Positions 11,220 to 19,704 of a DNA stretch of 64,000 bases are shown one piece after another. The notes beneath the pieces are model-generated. The model was not told the DNA's origin. It saw nothing but the letters and a program-made list of their open reading frames with translations, and ran no database searches. The stretch covers positions 62,001 through 126,000 of the forward strand of contig NKIM01000005.1 in the NCBI GenBank assembly GCA_002255955.1, in the 5' to 3' direction. The translations under genes were made by a program, and so were the position numbers. This DNA is from Burkholderiales bacterium PBB2. GTDB taxonomy: Bacteria; Pseudomonadota; Gammaproteobacteria; Burkholderiales; Burkholderiaceae_C. Numbering within the stretch: the first letter of the stretch is position 1; each line of letters begins with the position of its first letter.

Positions 11220-12443
11220 GTGACGGAAGAATCCCGCAAGCGCAGATCATGGCTTGACGGCTTCATGGCCTATGCCTTGCCCACCGGGCTGGCGGAGGCC
11301 CAGGTGCGCCACAACATCGTGGTGCTGGACCAGCTGCTCTACGCCTTGTGGAACCTGGGCGAGAACCTGGTGTTCGCCTGGACCCCGCTGCCGCAGGGCT
11401 TGAACCTGCTGGTCGCCCCCCATCCCTTGCTGACCGAGTTCACCCAGGCGCCTGGCCTGGCACCCGAGGAAGTGCGCCGACGCGCCCAGCTGCTCGATGA
11501 GCTGCTGGCCCACCAAAGCCATCTCAGCGCCGAGCAGTTCGAGCGCACCGCGGCCGAGCTGGGCCTGCGCCCTCACACCATCCAGCTGCCCTTCGCGCCC
11601 GACGCCGGCCTGGGCCTGGACCTGGTGGCCGCCATCATTGCGCGCTACGGCATCCGCCTGGTGGAAGACCGGGCGGTGATCCTGTTCGACGCGGTGGGCT
11701 TCTCCCTGCTCAGCCCGCTGCAGCAGGTGGTGCAGCTGAACAGCCTGTCCTGCTCGGTCAATGCCGCCTATGCCAAGCTGCTGGACCGCGAGATCAACAT
11801 CAACTTCGCCCGCACCACCACCGGCGATGGCTTCTACATCTGGAACCGCATGCGCGGCATCGAGGCCAATGTCGAGCTCTACCAGCTGCTGCAGTTCATC
11901 CTGGCCGACAACGCCCTGGCCCGTGAACGCGCCAGCCAGCCCAACTCGGTGCCCCTGCTGCGCGCGGCCTTCCATGTCGGCTCGCACTACGAGTTCTACC
12001 AATCCGAGGGCCTGAACCCGACCTCCTTCAGCTACTTGGTCGGCCAGGTCACGATCGAGCTGGCGCGCATGATCGAGCGCGCCCTGCCGGGCCAGATCCT
12101 GCTGGGCAAGTTCAACACCTTGATGCGCGACGAGCACAGCGGCGAGGTGCAACGGATGGCCAGCATCGATTTTGTCGAGCGCACCCGCCGCCCGCTCAAG
12201 GCCTTGAACGGCCTGAGCCTGGCCGGCGCGGAGATCGACGAGATCGCCTGCTACCTGACCGGCCGCCCGAACGGTCAGGGCGAGTTCGGCATCAGCGAGT
12301 TCGAGATCCTCGACAAGCACGGCCGCGCCCACCGCGTCTACAACGCCAAGATCAACATCCACCGGCGTGCCGGGGAACCGATCTACCTGGGTCTGCGCGA
12401 AGAAGACCTGCCCGCTTTCCCTGCACCTGTTACGGTTTGTTAA
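11220..12443 (+). CDS. Divergent class III nucleotidyl-cyclase-like protein
   Basis: A 407-residue protein. Residues about 145-320 look like a divergent class III adenylate/guanylate cyclase fold: AVILFDAVGFSLL near residue 155 carries the first metal-binding Asp, TTTGDGFYIWN near 201 carries the second, and a segment near 280 (YLVGQVTIELARMIERALPGQILLG) matches the end of the domain. In that segment the transition-state Asn seems replaced by Ile while the Arg is kept, so activity is uncertain. The N-terminal 140 residues are not recognised. GGAGG at 11208-11212 selects the GTG at 11220; an ATG at 11190 would add ten residues. It is probably co-transcribed with the next gene, also a cyclase. 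Confidence 0.7.
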   Translation: MTEESRKRRSWLDGFMAYALPTGLAEAQVRHNIVVLDQLLYALWNLGENLVFAWTPLPQGLNLLVAPHPLLTEFTQAPGLAPEEVRRRAQLLDELLAHQSHLSAEQFERTAAELGLRPHTIQLPFAPDAGLGLDLVAAIIARYGIRLVEDRAVILFDAVGFSLLSPLQQVVQLNSLSCSVNAAYAKLLDREININFARTTTGDGFYIWNRMRGIEANVELYQLLQFILADNALARERASQPNSVPLLRAAFHVGSHYEFYQSEGLNPTSFSYLVGQVTIELARMIERALPGQILLGKFNTLMRDEHSGEVQRMASIDFVERTRRPLKALNGLSLAGAEIDEIACYLTGRPNGQGEFGISEFEILDKHGRAHRVYNAKINIHRRAGEPIYLGLREEDLPAFPAPVTVC

Positions 12444-12505
12444 CTGCGAACCATCCCCAAGCGGTAGGATGGCCGGACAACGCGAAGTCGCAAAACGCCC
12501 AGGCC

Positions 12506-15500
12506 ATGCCCGACCCTCACGATCGCGCCCCAGTGCCACAAGCCGTCGGGCAGCGACGCCATCTCACCATCCTGTTTTCAGACCTGTCGGAATCCACCCG
12601 GCTGTCCGATGCCATGGAGGCAGAGCATTACGCCGCCATGCTGGCCGAGGTGCGCGGCCTCTACCAAAACCTGATCGCCAAGCACGGCGGCACGGTGGTG
12701 CGCATCCAGGGCGACGGCGTGCTGGCCATCTTTGGCCACCCGCAAGCCGGCGAGGACGACGGCCGCCGCGCCACCGAGGCGGCGCTGGAGCTGCACCACG
12801 CCGTGCGGCGCATGAAGCCGCAAACCGCTGCGGCCGCCTGGCCGGCCGGCCAGGGCCTGAGCCTGCACACCGGCATCCATGCCGGCATGGTGCTGATCGA
12901 AGAGGGCGACGCCATGCGCGGCCGCTTCGAGCTGCTTGGCAACACACCCAATGTCGCCGCCCGCCTGGCCGATGAGGCCTGCGCCGATGAAATCCTCGTC
13001 AGCGCCGAAACCCTGGGCCCGCTGCACCCCTTTTTCCAGACCAGCGAACGTCGCCTGGTGCCGCTGAAAGGTCGTGCCACGCCGCTGGCGGTCTACAGCA
13101 TCCTGGGCCAGGTCAGCATCGGCCGGCGCTTTGAGGCCAGCAAGCGCCGCGGCCTGGCGCCTTTTGTCGGCCGCGCCGCCGAGCTGGCCCTGATGGAGCT
13201 GCGCCTCGATCAGGCCTGCAGCGGCCAACCGCAGTGGTTGAGCCTGCGCGCCAGCGCCGGCGTGGGCAAAACCCGGCTGACTGAAGAATTCCTGCGCCGC
13301 GCCGCCGACCGCGACTGCCGCGTGCTGCGCGGCTACTGCGAAAGCTACCTCAGCGCCGAACCCTTGCAGCCCTATCTGCAAATGCTGCGCACCCTGCAGC
13401 GCCAGGGCTCGGCCGAGGCCGACGCGGTGCTGCGCGGCCCGGCCAAGGAGCGGCAGGAGGCGGTGTTGCAGCTGCTGCTGCAACTGGCCGGCCAGGGGCC
13501 GCTGCTGCTGCTGATCGACGATCTGCAATGGGCGGATGACGCCAGCCTGGCCCTGCTGCACCGCCTGCGCGCCGAGGCCGAGCGTCGCGCGTTGCCGCTG
13601 ATGCTGCTGAGCGCCACCCGGCCTGCGGTGGTGACCGAAACCCCGGCCCTGCTGCTGCCCATTCACCATGGCCACGAAGCCGCCGAGGCCCTGCACCACC
13701 ACGAGCTGCTGCCCCTCACGGAAGAGGAGGCAAGCCAGGCCATCGCTCAGTTGCTGCCCGGCACCGACCCCTTCATCAGCGCCGAGGTCCAGCGCCATGC
13801 CGGCGGCAACCCGCTGTTCATTGAAGAGCTGTGCCACGCCCTGGCCCACCAGCGCGGCAGCGTCAGCCTGCGCGCCGCCGAGGAGGCGCCGCCCGCCCTG
13901 AACCCGGCCAGCGGCGGCCATGCCTGGCTGGCCGCGCTGATCGAATCACGGGTGGCGCGCCTGCCGCCCGCCCAGGCCCAGCTGCTGCGCGTGGCGGCGG
14001 TGATCGGCGCGGTCATCCCGACCTGGCTGTTCGAGCGCATCAGCGGCTGCTGCGAAAAAGACCCGGTGGTGCTGGAGCTGGCCGAGCTGGATTTCATCTT
14101 CCCGGCCGAGCAACCGGGCCTGCTGCGCTTCAAGCACGGCATCACCCGCGACGTCATCTACGACAGCACCGGCCTGCACGAGCGCCAGGCCCTGCACCGC
14201 CACATCACCGCCGAGCTGCGCGCCCAACTGGTCCTGGGCGGCCAGGAGCCCGCCCACGAGCTGCTGGCCTACCACGGTGGCGCCGCCGGCCAGTGGCAAG
14301 ATGCCGCCCACCATGCCGAGCAAGCGGGCGACCAAGCTCTGGCCAGCTCGGCCCTGGACCGAGCCAAAAAGCAATACCGCGCCGCCCTGGCCGCCCTGGA
14401 GCATCTGCCACCCAGCGAAGAGGTGCACCAGCGCTGGATCGCCATCGCCCACCGCTTCGGCATGGCCTGCGTGTTCGACGCCTCGCGCGCCGATTTGCGC
14501 GTGCTGCAGCACGCCACCGGCCTGGCCGCCCTCAGCGGCGACCCCACCGCCATGGCGCGCAGCCAGTACTGGCTGGGCTATGTGCGCTATGCCCTGGGCG
14601 AGGCACGCGCCGGCCTGCAGATCTGCTTGCGCAGCCTGGATCAGGCCCAACGTCTGCAAGACCAGACCCTGCTGGCGCAGATGACCGGCACCCTGGGCCA
14701 GATCCGCGCCGCCACGGCCGAGTACGCACCCGCCCTCCAGTTGCTCGATCAAGCCATCGCCCAGCTGCGCCCGCGCCCGTCCAGCGGCAACGGCCGGCCG
14801 GCCACGCGCCGCCCGCCCATCGGCCTCGCCTACTCGCTGGCCTGCCGAGCCTATGTGCTGGGCGACCAGGGCCATTTCAGCGCTGCAGAAGCCGCGTTCG
14901 ACGAGGCTTTGGGCCTGGTGCAAGGCAGCAACCATGCCGTCGAGGCGTCCATCCAGGGCTGGCGCGCCGCCGTGCTGCTCTGGCAGGGTCGCTGGGCTGA
15001 GGCGCAAGTCTGCGCGGCCGAAACCCACCGCGTCGGTGCCCAGGTGCGCAGCCTCTTCACCTTTGCCATGGGCCATGCCGCCGGAGCCTACGGCGCCTGG
15101 ATGGGCGGCCGCTGCCCGCTCGCGCGCCAGGCCCTGGAAGAAGCCGTGGCTTGGCTGAGCCCGCGCGGCGGTGGCCTGTTCAGCTCACTCAACCACGGCT
15201 GGCTGGCCGACATCCTGGTGCAGCAAGGCGAGGCAGATCGGGCCCGCAAGCACATGGCCCAGGCCCTGCGCCGCGGCCAGCAAAGCGACTGGATCGGCGT
15301 GGCCATGGCCTACCGCGCCGCCGCCCGCCTGGCGCAAAGCCAGGGCCAGCCCGAGCGGGTGACGCATTACCTGGCTGCTGCCCATGCCGTGGCACAGCGC
15401 CGCGGCTCCATGCACGAACGCGCCGTGACCGAACTCTGCGCTGCCGAGCTGGCCTTGCAGCGTGGCGAATCAGCGACCTCCCGCGGCCTGCTCGATGAAG

Positions 15501-15574
15501 CCGAATCAGCGTTCTTCACCATGGGCATGGATTGGCATTTGGCGAAGGCGCGGGAGCTGCGCAAGCAGCTCTAA
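12506..15574 (+). CDS. Adenylate/guanylate cyclase with AAA ATPase and TPR-like repeats
   Basis: A 1022-residue signalling protein. Residues about 15-195 are a class III cyclase domain with both metal-binding Asp residues (ILFSDLSESTRL and RIQGDGVLAIFG) and the catalytic Asn/Arg pair (LGNTPNVAARL), so it looks competent. Residues about 220-560 form an AAA-type ATPase related to LuxR/MalT-like regulators, with P-loop ASAGVGKTRLTEE near 250 and Walker B LLLLIDDLQWADD. The remainder is helical repeats of tetratricopeptide type. Family knowledge: such proteins are thought to couple an unknown signal to cyclic nucleotide synthesis. ATG 12506 is chosen over an in-frame TTG at 12437 that would overlap the upstream gene. 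Confidence 0.88.
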   Translation: MPDPHDRAPVPQAVGQRRHLTILFSDLSESTRLSDAMEAEHYAAMLAEVRGLYQNLIAKHGGTVVRIQGDGVLAIFGHPQAGEDDGRRATEAALELHHAVRRMKPQTAAAAWPAGQGLSLHTGIHAGMVLIEEGDAMRGRFELLGNTPNVAARLADEACADEILVSAETLGPLHPFFQTSERRLVPLKGRATPLAVYSILGQVSIGRRFEASKRRGLAPFVGRAAELALMELRLDQACSGQPQWLSLRASAGVGKTRLTEEFLRRAADRDCRVLRGYCESYLSAEPLQPYLQMLRTLQRQGSAEADAVLRGPAKERQEAVLQLLLQLAGQGPLLLLIDDLQWADDASLALLHRLRAEAERRALPLMLLSATRPAVVTETPALLLPIHHGHEAAEALHHHELLPLTEEEASQAIAQLLPGTDPFISAEVQRHAGGNPLFIEELCHALAHQRGSVSLRAAEEAPPALNPASGGHAWLAALIESRVARLPPAQAQLLRVAAVIGAVIPTWLFERISGCCEKDPVVLELAELDFIFPAEQPGLLRFKHGITRDVIYDSTGLHERQALHRHITAELRAQLVLGGQEPAHELLAYHGGAAGQWQDAAHHAEQAGDQALASSALDRAKKQYRAALAALEHLPPSEEVHQRWIAIAHRFGMACVFDASRADLRVLQHATGLAALSGDPTAMARSQYWLGYVRYALGEARAGLQICLRSLDQAQRLQDQTLLAQMTGTLGQIRAATAEYAPALQLLDQAIAQLRPRPSSGNGRPATRRPPIGLAYSLACRAYVLGDQGHFSAAEAAFDEALGLVQGSNHAVEASIQGWRAAVLLWQGRWAEAQVCAAETHRVGAQVRSLFTFAMGHAAGAYGAWMGGRCPLARQALEEAVAWLSPRGGGLFSSLNHGWLADILVQQGEADRARKHMAQALRRGQQSDWIGVAMAYRAAARLAQSQGQPERVTHYLAAAHAVAQRRGSMHERAVTELCAAELALQRGESATSRGLLDEAESAFFTMGMDWHLAKARELRKQL

Positions 15575-15593
15575 AAGGGTGAGAGCGGCGGAT

Positions 15594-15610
15594 GGGCGCC
15601 ATCGGCGCCC
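15594..15610. terminator. Hairpin between convergent genes
   Basis: GGGCGCC/GGCGCCC dyad with a three-base loop lies in the 44-base gap between the convergent cyclase and peroxidase genes. There is no U-tract, so a terminator role on either strand is only a guess. Confidence 0.35.
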
Positions 15611-15618
15611 GCTCCATC

Positions 15619-18600
15619 TCAACCCAGCTGCACCGCCAACACCGTCGGCGAGGGCGTCGCACGCAGCACGCCCGCTTCCAGCAGGCCGGCGGCCACACCC
15701 AGCATCACGCCCACGGCCATGGCGTAGCCAGGGCAGGCGTGCAGAGGCGCGGGGTCGACGGCGTCGTAGCGGTCGCCGCCAAACATGATGGTGTGATCGC
15801 CCGGGTTCTGGGCGGCGCAGGAGACGATGCCGACGATGATCTTGTCACCCTCTTGGACCTCGACACCGCGCAGACGGTGCGTCACGCGGGCGCGGCGCCA
15901 GACGGCGGCCGGTACCGGCTGGCGCATCATGGTGGCGAGCAGGGTGGGCCGCAGGGTGGCCACGGCGCGCGCGTACACCTGATCGGCGGCCATGGGCGCG
16001 CCGCCCAGCCAATCCTGCTGGAGGTCCCATAGCCTTTTGCTGACCACCCAGGCGGCCAGGCTGGAGACCTGGTTGCCATGCACGGTGGGCGGGAAGCCGA
16101 GCATGATGCCGGCCAGGGTGCGCGGGATGATGTCGGGGTCCAGCTTGGCGGCTTCGCTCAGCGAGTCCTTGATGGCCTGGCTGATGGCCGGCAGGGCAGG
16201 GTTGGTCTCCAGCCATTCACGCACGGCGCGTTGCAGGCCCTGGCCCTTGGCGCTGGCCACCTGCTCGACCACCGGGCCGGGCTGCGGGCCGAAGACGTAG
16301 CGCGACACGGCGAAGAAGTCACGCGGGCAGCGCGGCGCGCTGTTGGCCGCACCGGGCACATAGCCGGTGCCCAGCATCTGCTGATCGTTGGGCAGGCCGA
16401 ACCAGACGGTGCAGAGCTTGTCCAGCACGACTTCGGAGAGCTTCTCGATGTCCAGCAAGGCTTCGCGCTGGCCCAGCTTCTGGTTGCCTTCTTTCAGGGC
16501 CGCCAAGTAGGCGCGCGCCACACGGTAGCTGGCGGCAAAGGCCTCGGGCTCGCTGATGCTCTCAATCGCCGTGTTGATGGCTGGCGCCTGCTCGCGGTGG
16601 CCGCTGTCCTCGTCCATGCCGAGGTAGCCCAGGCCGATGGAGCGCTGCATGCGCTCACCGTAGCCGCGCACCGAGTAGCGCTGCTGGGTGTCGCGGAAGA
16701 CCTCGAGCACGGCCGCGGCCTCGCCGACCAACACGCCGTAGGCGGTGCGCAGCACGCCACCGGGCTGGGCGCGCACGTACGCCCAGGCGACGTCGCGGCT
16801 GCTGGGGTCTTCCATCCATTGCTGCCAGGCGGAAGCGTTGTCCAGGGCTGGCGCGCGCTGCGGTGCCGGGGCTGCGGCCGGCAGGGGCTGCTCCACCAAG
16901 GCCGGCAGATGGCGCAAGGCGGGCAGGGAGGGCACGAAGAAGTAAGCGCCCCATTGCAGCTCGACAAAAGGCTGTTCGCCCAGGTCGAGGTGCACGCTGC
17001 GCGGGCCGGAGTCGGTCTGCTCCTCAAAGCGGTAGATGCGCGGCTTGCCCTGGGTGGCCACGGCCAGGAAGGGGTCGGCCTGCTCGGCCAGGCCGCCGCT
17101 TGCATTGCCGCCGGCGATCCAGCGCTGCAGGGTTTCGAACTGCTCGGCCAGATGGGCGTTGTAGGCCATGAAGATCAGACCGCGGTCCTGCTCCTTCTCA
17201 TCGTCCTCGCGGGCCGGCTGCGCCAGGCTGCCGGTATAGACCGGGCCGTAGGACATGCCCCGGCGCAGCACGCGCGGAACCGCACCCTCACGCGGATTGC
17301 CACGGCGGATGTGGGCATGGAAGGGGCAGGCGCTGCCCGCTGAATCCTGCTGGTAGGTGAAGGCATTGCTGGGGCCGCTGCCGGGCGCGGCCAGGGGCTC
17401 GCCATCCAGGCTGCGGCCCATCATCTTGGCCAGCACGCGCTGCGGGTCCAGGCCGTGGACCTGGGCCTGCTCCTGCACGCGGCGCTGCAGGCGGCCGACA
17501 TGCTGGCGCAGCTTGCGAACGACCAGGAAGCTGCCCAGGTCGAGCAGGGCATCGGCCTTCTCGGGCACGGCATGGCGGTCGCGCGACGTGGGGAAGCCCA
17601 GCACCACCTCGCCGCGCGGCACCGCGTCGGACCAGGGCTTGCCCGGGGCCGTGGGCGGGTTGGCCAGCGGGCCGCCGGCGCGCTGCGGGTCCACCTGGGG
17701 TTGGCTGATGCCGTCGATGAAGCCGAAGTTCTCGCGCGTGGCTCCGCTGCTCGGGTCGATATTGCGGCGCATGTCCTGCACGGCCAGCACCTGCAGGCCG
17801 CTGTCGCGCTCCAGGCTGGCGATTTCGGCATCCACCGTGGCTGCATTCACACCGGCACCGAAGCGCAGCTGCACCACTAGGTGCACGGCATTGAGGTCCA
17901 CACGTGCCGCCGGGCTGGCGCGCTCGGCCGCGCCGCGCGGCCAGTTGCGCTCGGGCAGCTTCCAGTAGCGCGGGTGGTTGTGGCGCAGATCGCCAAGCAC
18001 GCCGGCGCGCGCCTCCATGCCCTCCTGGAAGGCCTGAGGGAAGCGCGCCAGGCGCGAGGCCGGCACGCCCAGGGCGCGCAGGCCGGCCAAGCTCAGAGCG
18101 ACATTGCGATAGAAGCCATCGGTCGGGGCTTCACCGAGCAGGGTCTGGGCCTCGCTGCTGGGTTTGAACTGCTGGCTGAGCCAGGCCACCGCCTGACCGC
18201 GGTTGGCCACGCGCAGCAGCACCAGGGCGCCACCGACCAGATCGGGGTAGGCGCTGAGCATGCCGCCCTGGATGTCAGCATCACGGTAGGCCAGGGCGCG
18301 CGGCTTGACCTCGGGCTGGGGCGGCACGGTCTCGAACCAGGCCAGCATCTTGTAATGCGTGGCGCGCAAGGCATAGCCGGCGGCCAGCAGTGGGTTGGCC
18401 TGGGCCTGCTCGGGCGTGGGCGGCAGCAGGGGGAAGCGCTGCAGGGTATCCAGGCCGCGCAGCTCGAACAGCACATCGCGGGTGGCGCGCAGCAGGCAAT
18501 ACCCATCCGGCGCGCTGGGCAGGAAGTAGCGCTCCAGCGAATACAGCGCCGCCAGCGCCGGCAGGCCGCGCACGGCCATGTCGAAGGCTGCACGCAGGTC

Positions 18601-19212
18601 GCTGGGCAGGGGCTTGCTCTCGCCCGGCAGCGGCCGGCGCAGCCGGGTCACCGCCAGGTCGCCGCCCTCGGGATGCAGGCGGCTTTGGCGCTCCAGCTCG
18701 GCCAGGTAGTCGTGGTCGGCACAGCTGCGGCCCGATTCCAGGTAGAGGAAATCGGCCGAGAACTCATTGGCGCGCACCCACTCGATGTAGCGCTCGAAGG
18801 AGGTCTCGCGTGAAAGACGGTAGCCCTCGCAGTGGCAGAGCATCAGATCCAGCATGCTGCCCAGGTCATCCCAGATGACGCGCATATACGGCTCCCAGCC
18901 GCCGTCAAAACAGACATTGAGCAGGAACTTGTGCGGCGTGCCCTCGGCATCGATGCCCGGGCGCGGCTCGACGATGGCCCAGCGGAAGGAATGGACGATG
19001 CGGAAACGGCTGACCACATCGGTGAACAGTTCGGGCGTCTCGCTCGATTCGCGCGCCGACTGTCGCAAGGCGTTCAGCGTCTTGAGCACGCGGCGCAAGC
19101 GCTCGAGGTGGGTGATGGTCTCGAAGGCGTTGACGAAACCGGGCTTGATCGGCGTGAGCAGGCACAGATCGGTGATGCCCTGCAACTGGGTGTCTTGGCG
19201 GCTGGCTGGCAT
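15619..19212 (-). CDS. Fusion: N-terminal domain, DyP-type peroxidase, cytochrome P450-like domain
   Basis: A 1197-residue protein that appears to hold two haem modules. Residues 1 to about 300 are not firmly recognised; blocks such as FLLNVCFDGGWEPY hint at a ferredoxin-like DyP-related fold. Residues about 310-770 are a DyP-type peroxidase: ADIQGGMLSAY, LARFPQAFQEGM, the GxxDG motif in GFIDGISQP (497-505), the likely proximal haem His in CPFHAHIRRGNPR (about 634) and GLIFMAYNAHLAEQFE. Residues about 790-1197 resemble a cytochrome P450, with haem-thiolate Cys in PLHACPGYAM (about 1160) and an I-helix-like AGIMLGFPPTVHG. The K-helix Glu of ExxR seems replaced (VATLRPT). ATG 19212 has a purine-rich GAGGGAG upstream; the longest frame begins 75 bases earlier. 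Confidence 0.88.
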   Translation of the reverse strand: MPASRQDTQLQGITDLCLLTPIKPGFVNAFETITHLERLRRVLKTLNALRQSARESSETPELFTDVVSRFRIVHSFRWAIVEPRPGIDAEGTPHKFLLNVCFDGGWEPYMRVIWDDLGSMLDLMLCHCEGYRLSRETSFERYIEWVRANEFSADFLYLESGRSCADHDYLAELERQSRLHPEGGDLAVTRLRRPLPGESKPLPSDLRAAFDMAVRGLPALAALYSLERYFLPSAPDGYCLLRATRDVLFELRGLDTLQRFPLLPPTPEQAQANPLLAAGYALRATHYKMLAWFETVPPQPEVKPRALAYRDADIQGGMLSAYPDLVGGALVLLRVANRGQAVAWLSQQFKPSSEAQTLLGEAPTDGFYRNVALSLAGLRALGVPASRLARFPQAFQEGMEARAGVLGDLRHNHPRYWKLPERNWPRGAAERASPAARVDLNAVHLVVQLRFGAGVNAATVDAEIASLERDSGLQVLAVQDMRRNIDPSSGATRENFGFIDGISQPQVDPQRAGGPLANPPTAPGKPWSDAVPRGEVVLGFPTSRDRHAVPEKADALLDLGSFLVVRKLRQHVGRLQRRVQEQAQVHGLDPQRVLAKMMGRSLDGEPLAAPGSGPSNAFTYQQDSAGSACPFHAHIRRGNPREGAVPRVLRRGMSYGPVYTGSLAQPAREDDEKEQDRGLIFMAYNAHLAEQFETLQRWIAGGNASGGLAEQADPFLAVATQGKPRIYRFEEQTDSGPRSVHLDLGEQPFVELQWGAYFFVPSLPALRHLPALVEQPLPAAAPAPQRAPALDNASAWQQWMEDPSSRDVAWAYVRAQPGGVLRTAYGVLVGEAAAVLEVFRDTQQRYSVRGYGERMQRSIGLGYLGMDEDSGHREQAPAINTAIESISEPEAFAASYRVARAYLAALKEGNQKLGQREALLDIEKLSEVVLDKLCTVWFGLPNDQQMLGTGYVPGAANSAPRCPRDFFAVSRYVFGPQPGPVVEQVASAKGQGLQRAVREWLETNPALPAISQAIKDSLSEAAKLDPDIIPRTLAGIMLGFPPTVHGNQVSSLAAWVVSKRLWDLQQDWLGGAPMAADQVYARAVATLRPTLLATMMRQPVPAAVWRRARVTHRLRGVEVQEGDKIIVGIVSCAAQNPGDHTIMFGGDRYDAVDPAPLHACPGYAMAVGVMLGVAAGLLEAGVLRATPSPTVLAVQLG

Positions 19213-19516
19213 ATTGGAAAGCTCCCTCGGTGAATATGTAGCGAGGCACAGCGTCCCCGCGGCACACGACGGCGTGATGACAGCCACGGCCGAGGTGCGC
19301 CGCCGACCATAGTGGCTGGCCGCCGTTCTGTCCTCGGGATTTCTAGGGATTCGCGCCCGGCTGGGGTGGGTTCAAGCCCGCTTTTCGTCGCCCTGGATGG
19401 CGATTCGCGCGCTCCGGCCTGCAGCTCATCGCCCGAGCCTGGAAAGGCCCGGCGAGATTGCCGACACTTCAACCATCGCAACAGAGGAGCCCACCCTCAC
19501 CAAGGAGATTCGCATC
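19213..19516. other. Divergent control region
   Basis: About 304 bases between the DyP-P450 gene (leftward) and a small exported protein gene (rightward). It holds both ribosome binding sites. No dyad or promoter stands out, and no gene is visible. Confidence 0.3.
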
Positions 19517-19702
19517 ATGGACACCCGCAACACCAGCCTTCTGACCACCTTGTTGACCGCCCTGGGCGCCGTCGCCGCCTCCGCGGTGCTGGCCCTGAGC
19601 CAGGCCGAACCGGCCGCGCAGCAAGAGCAAGGTCAGCCGTCGCTGCGTGTCAGCGGCAGCGTCGAGCTCAGCCAGAGCCTGCTGCCCGTGACCAAGAGCT
19701 GA
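19517..19702 (+). CDS. Small membrane or exported protein
   Basis: A 61-residue product with an N-terminal hydrophobic segment (about residues 8-27, LLTTLLTALGAVAASAVLAL) that could be a signal peptide or an anchor, then a short Gln/Glu/Ser-rich tail. AAGGAG at 19502-19507, nine bases before ATG 19517, is a strong ribosome binding site and supports real translation. It is divergent from the DyP-P450 gene and convergent with the MFS gene, with a two-base gap between stops. No family recognised. Confidence 0.6.
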   Translation: MDTRNTSLLTTLLTALGAVAASAVLALSQAEPAAQQEQGQPSLRVSGSVELSQSLLPVTKS

Positions 19703-19704
19703 TC

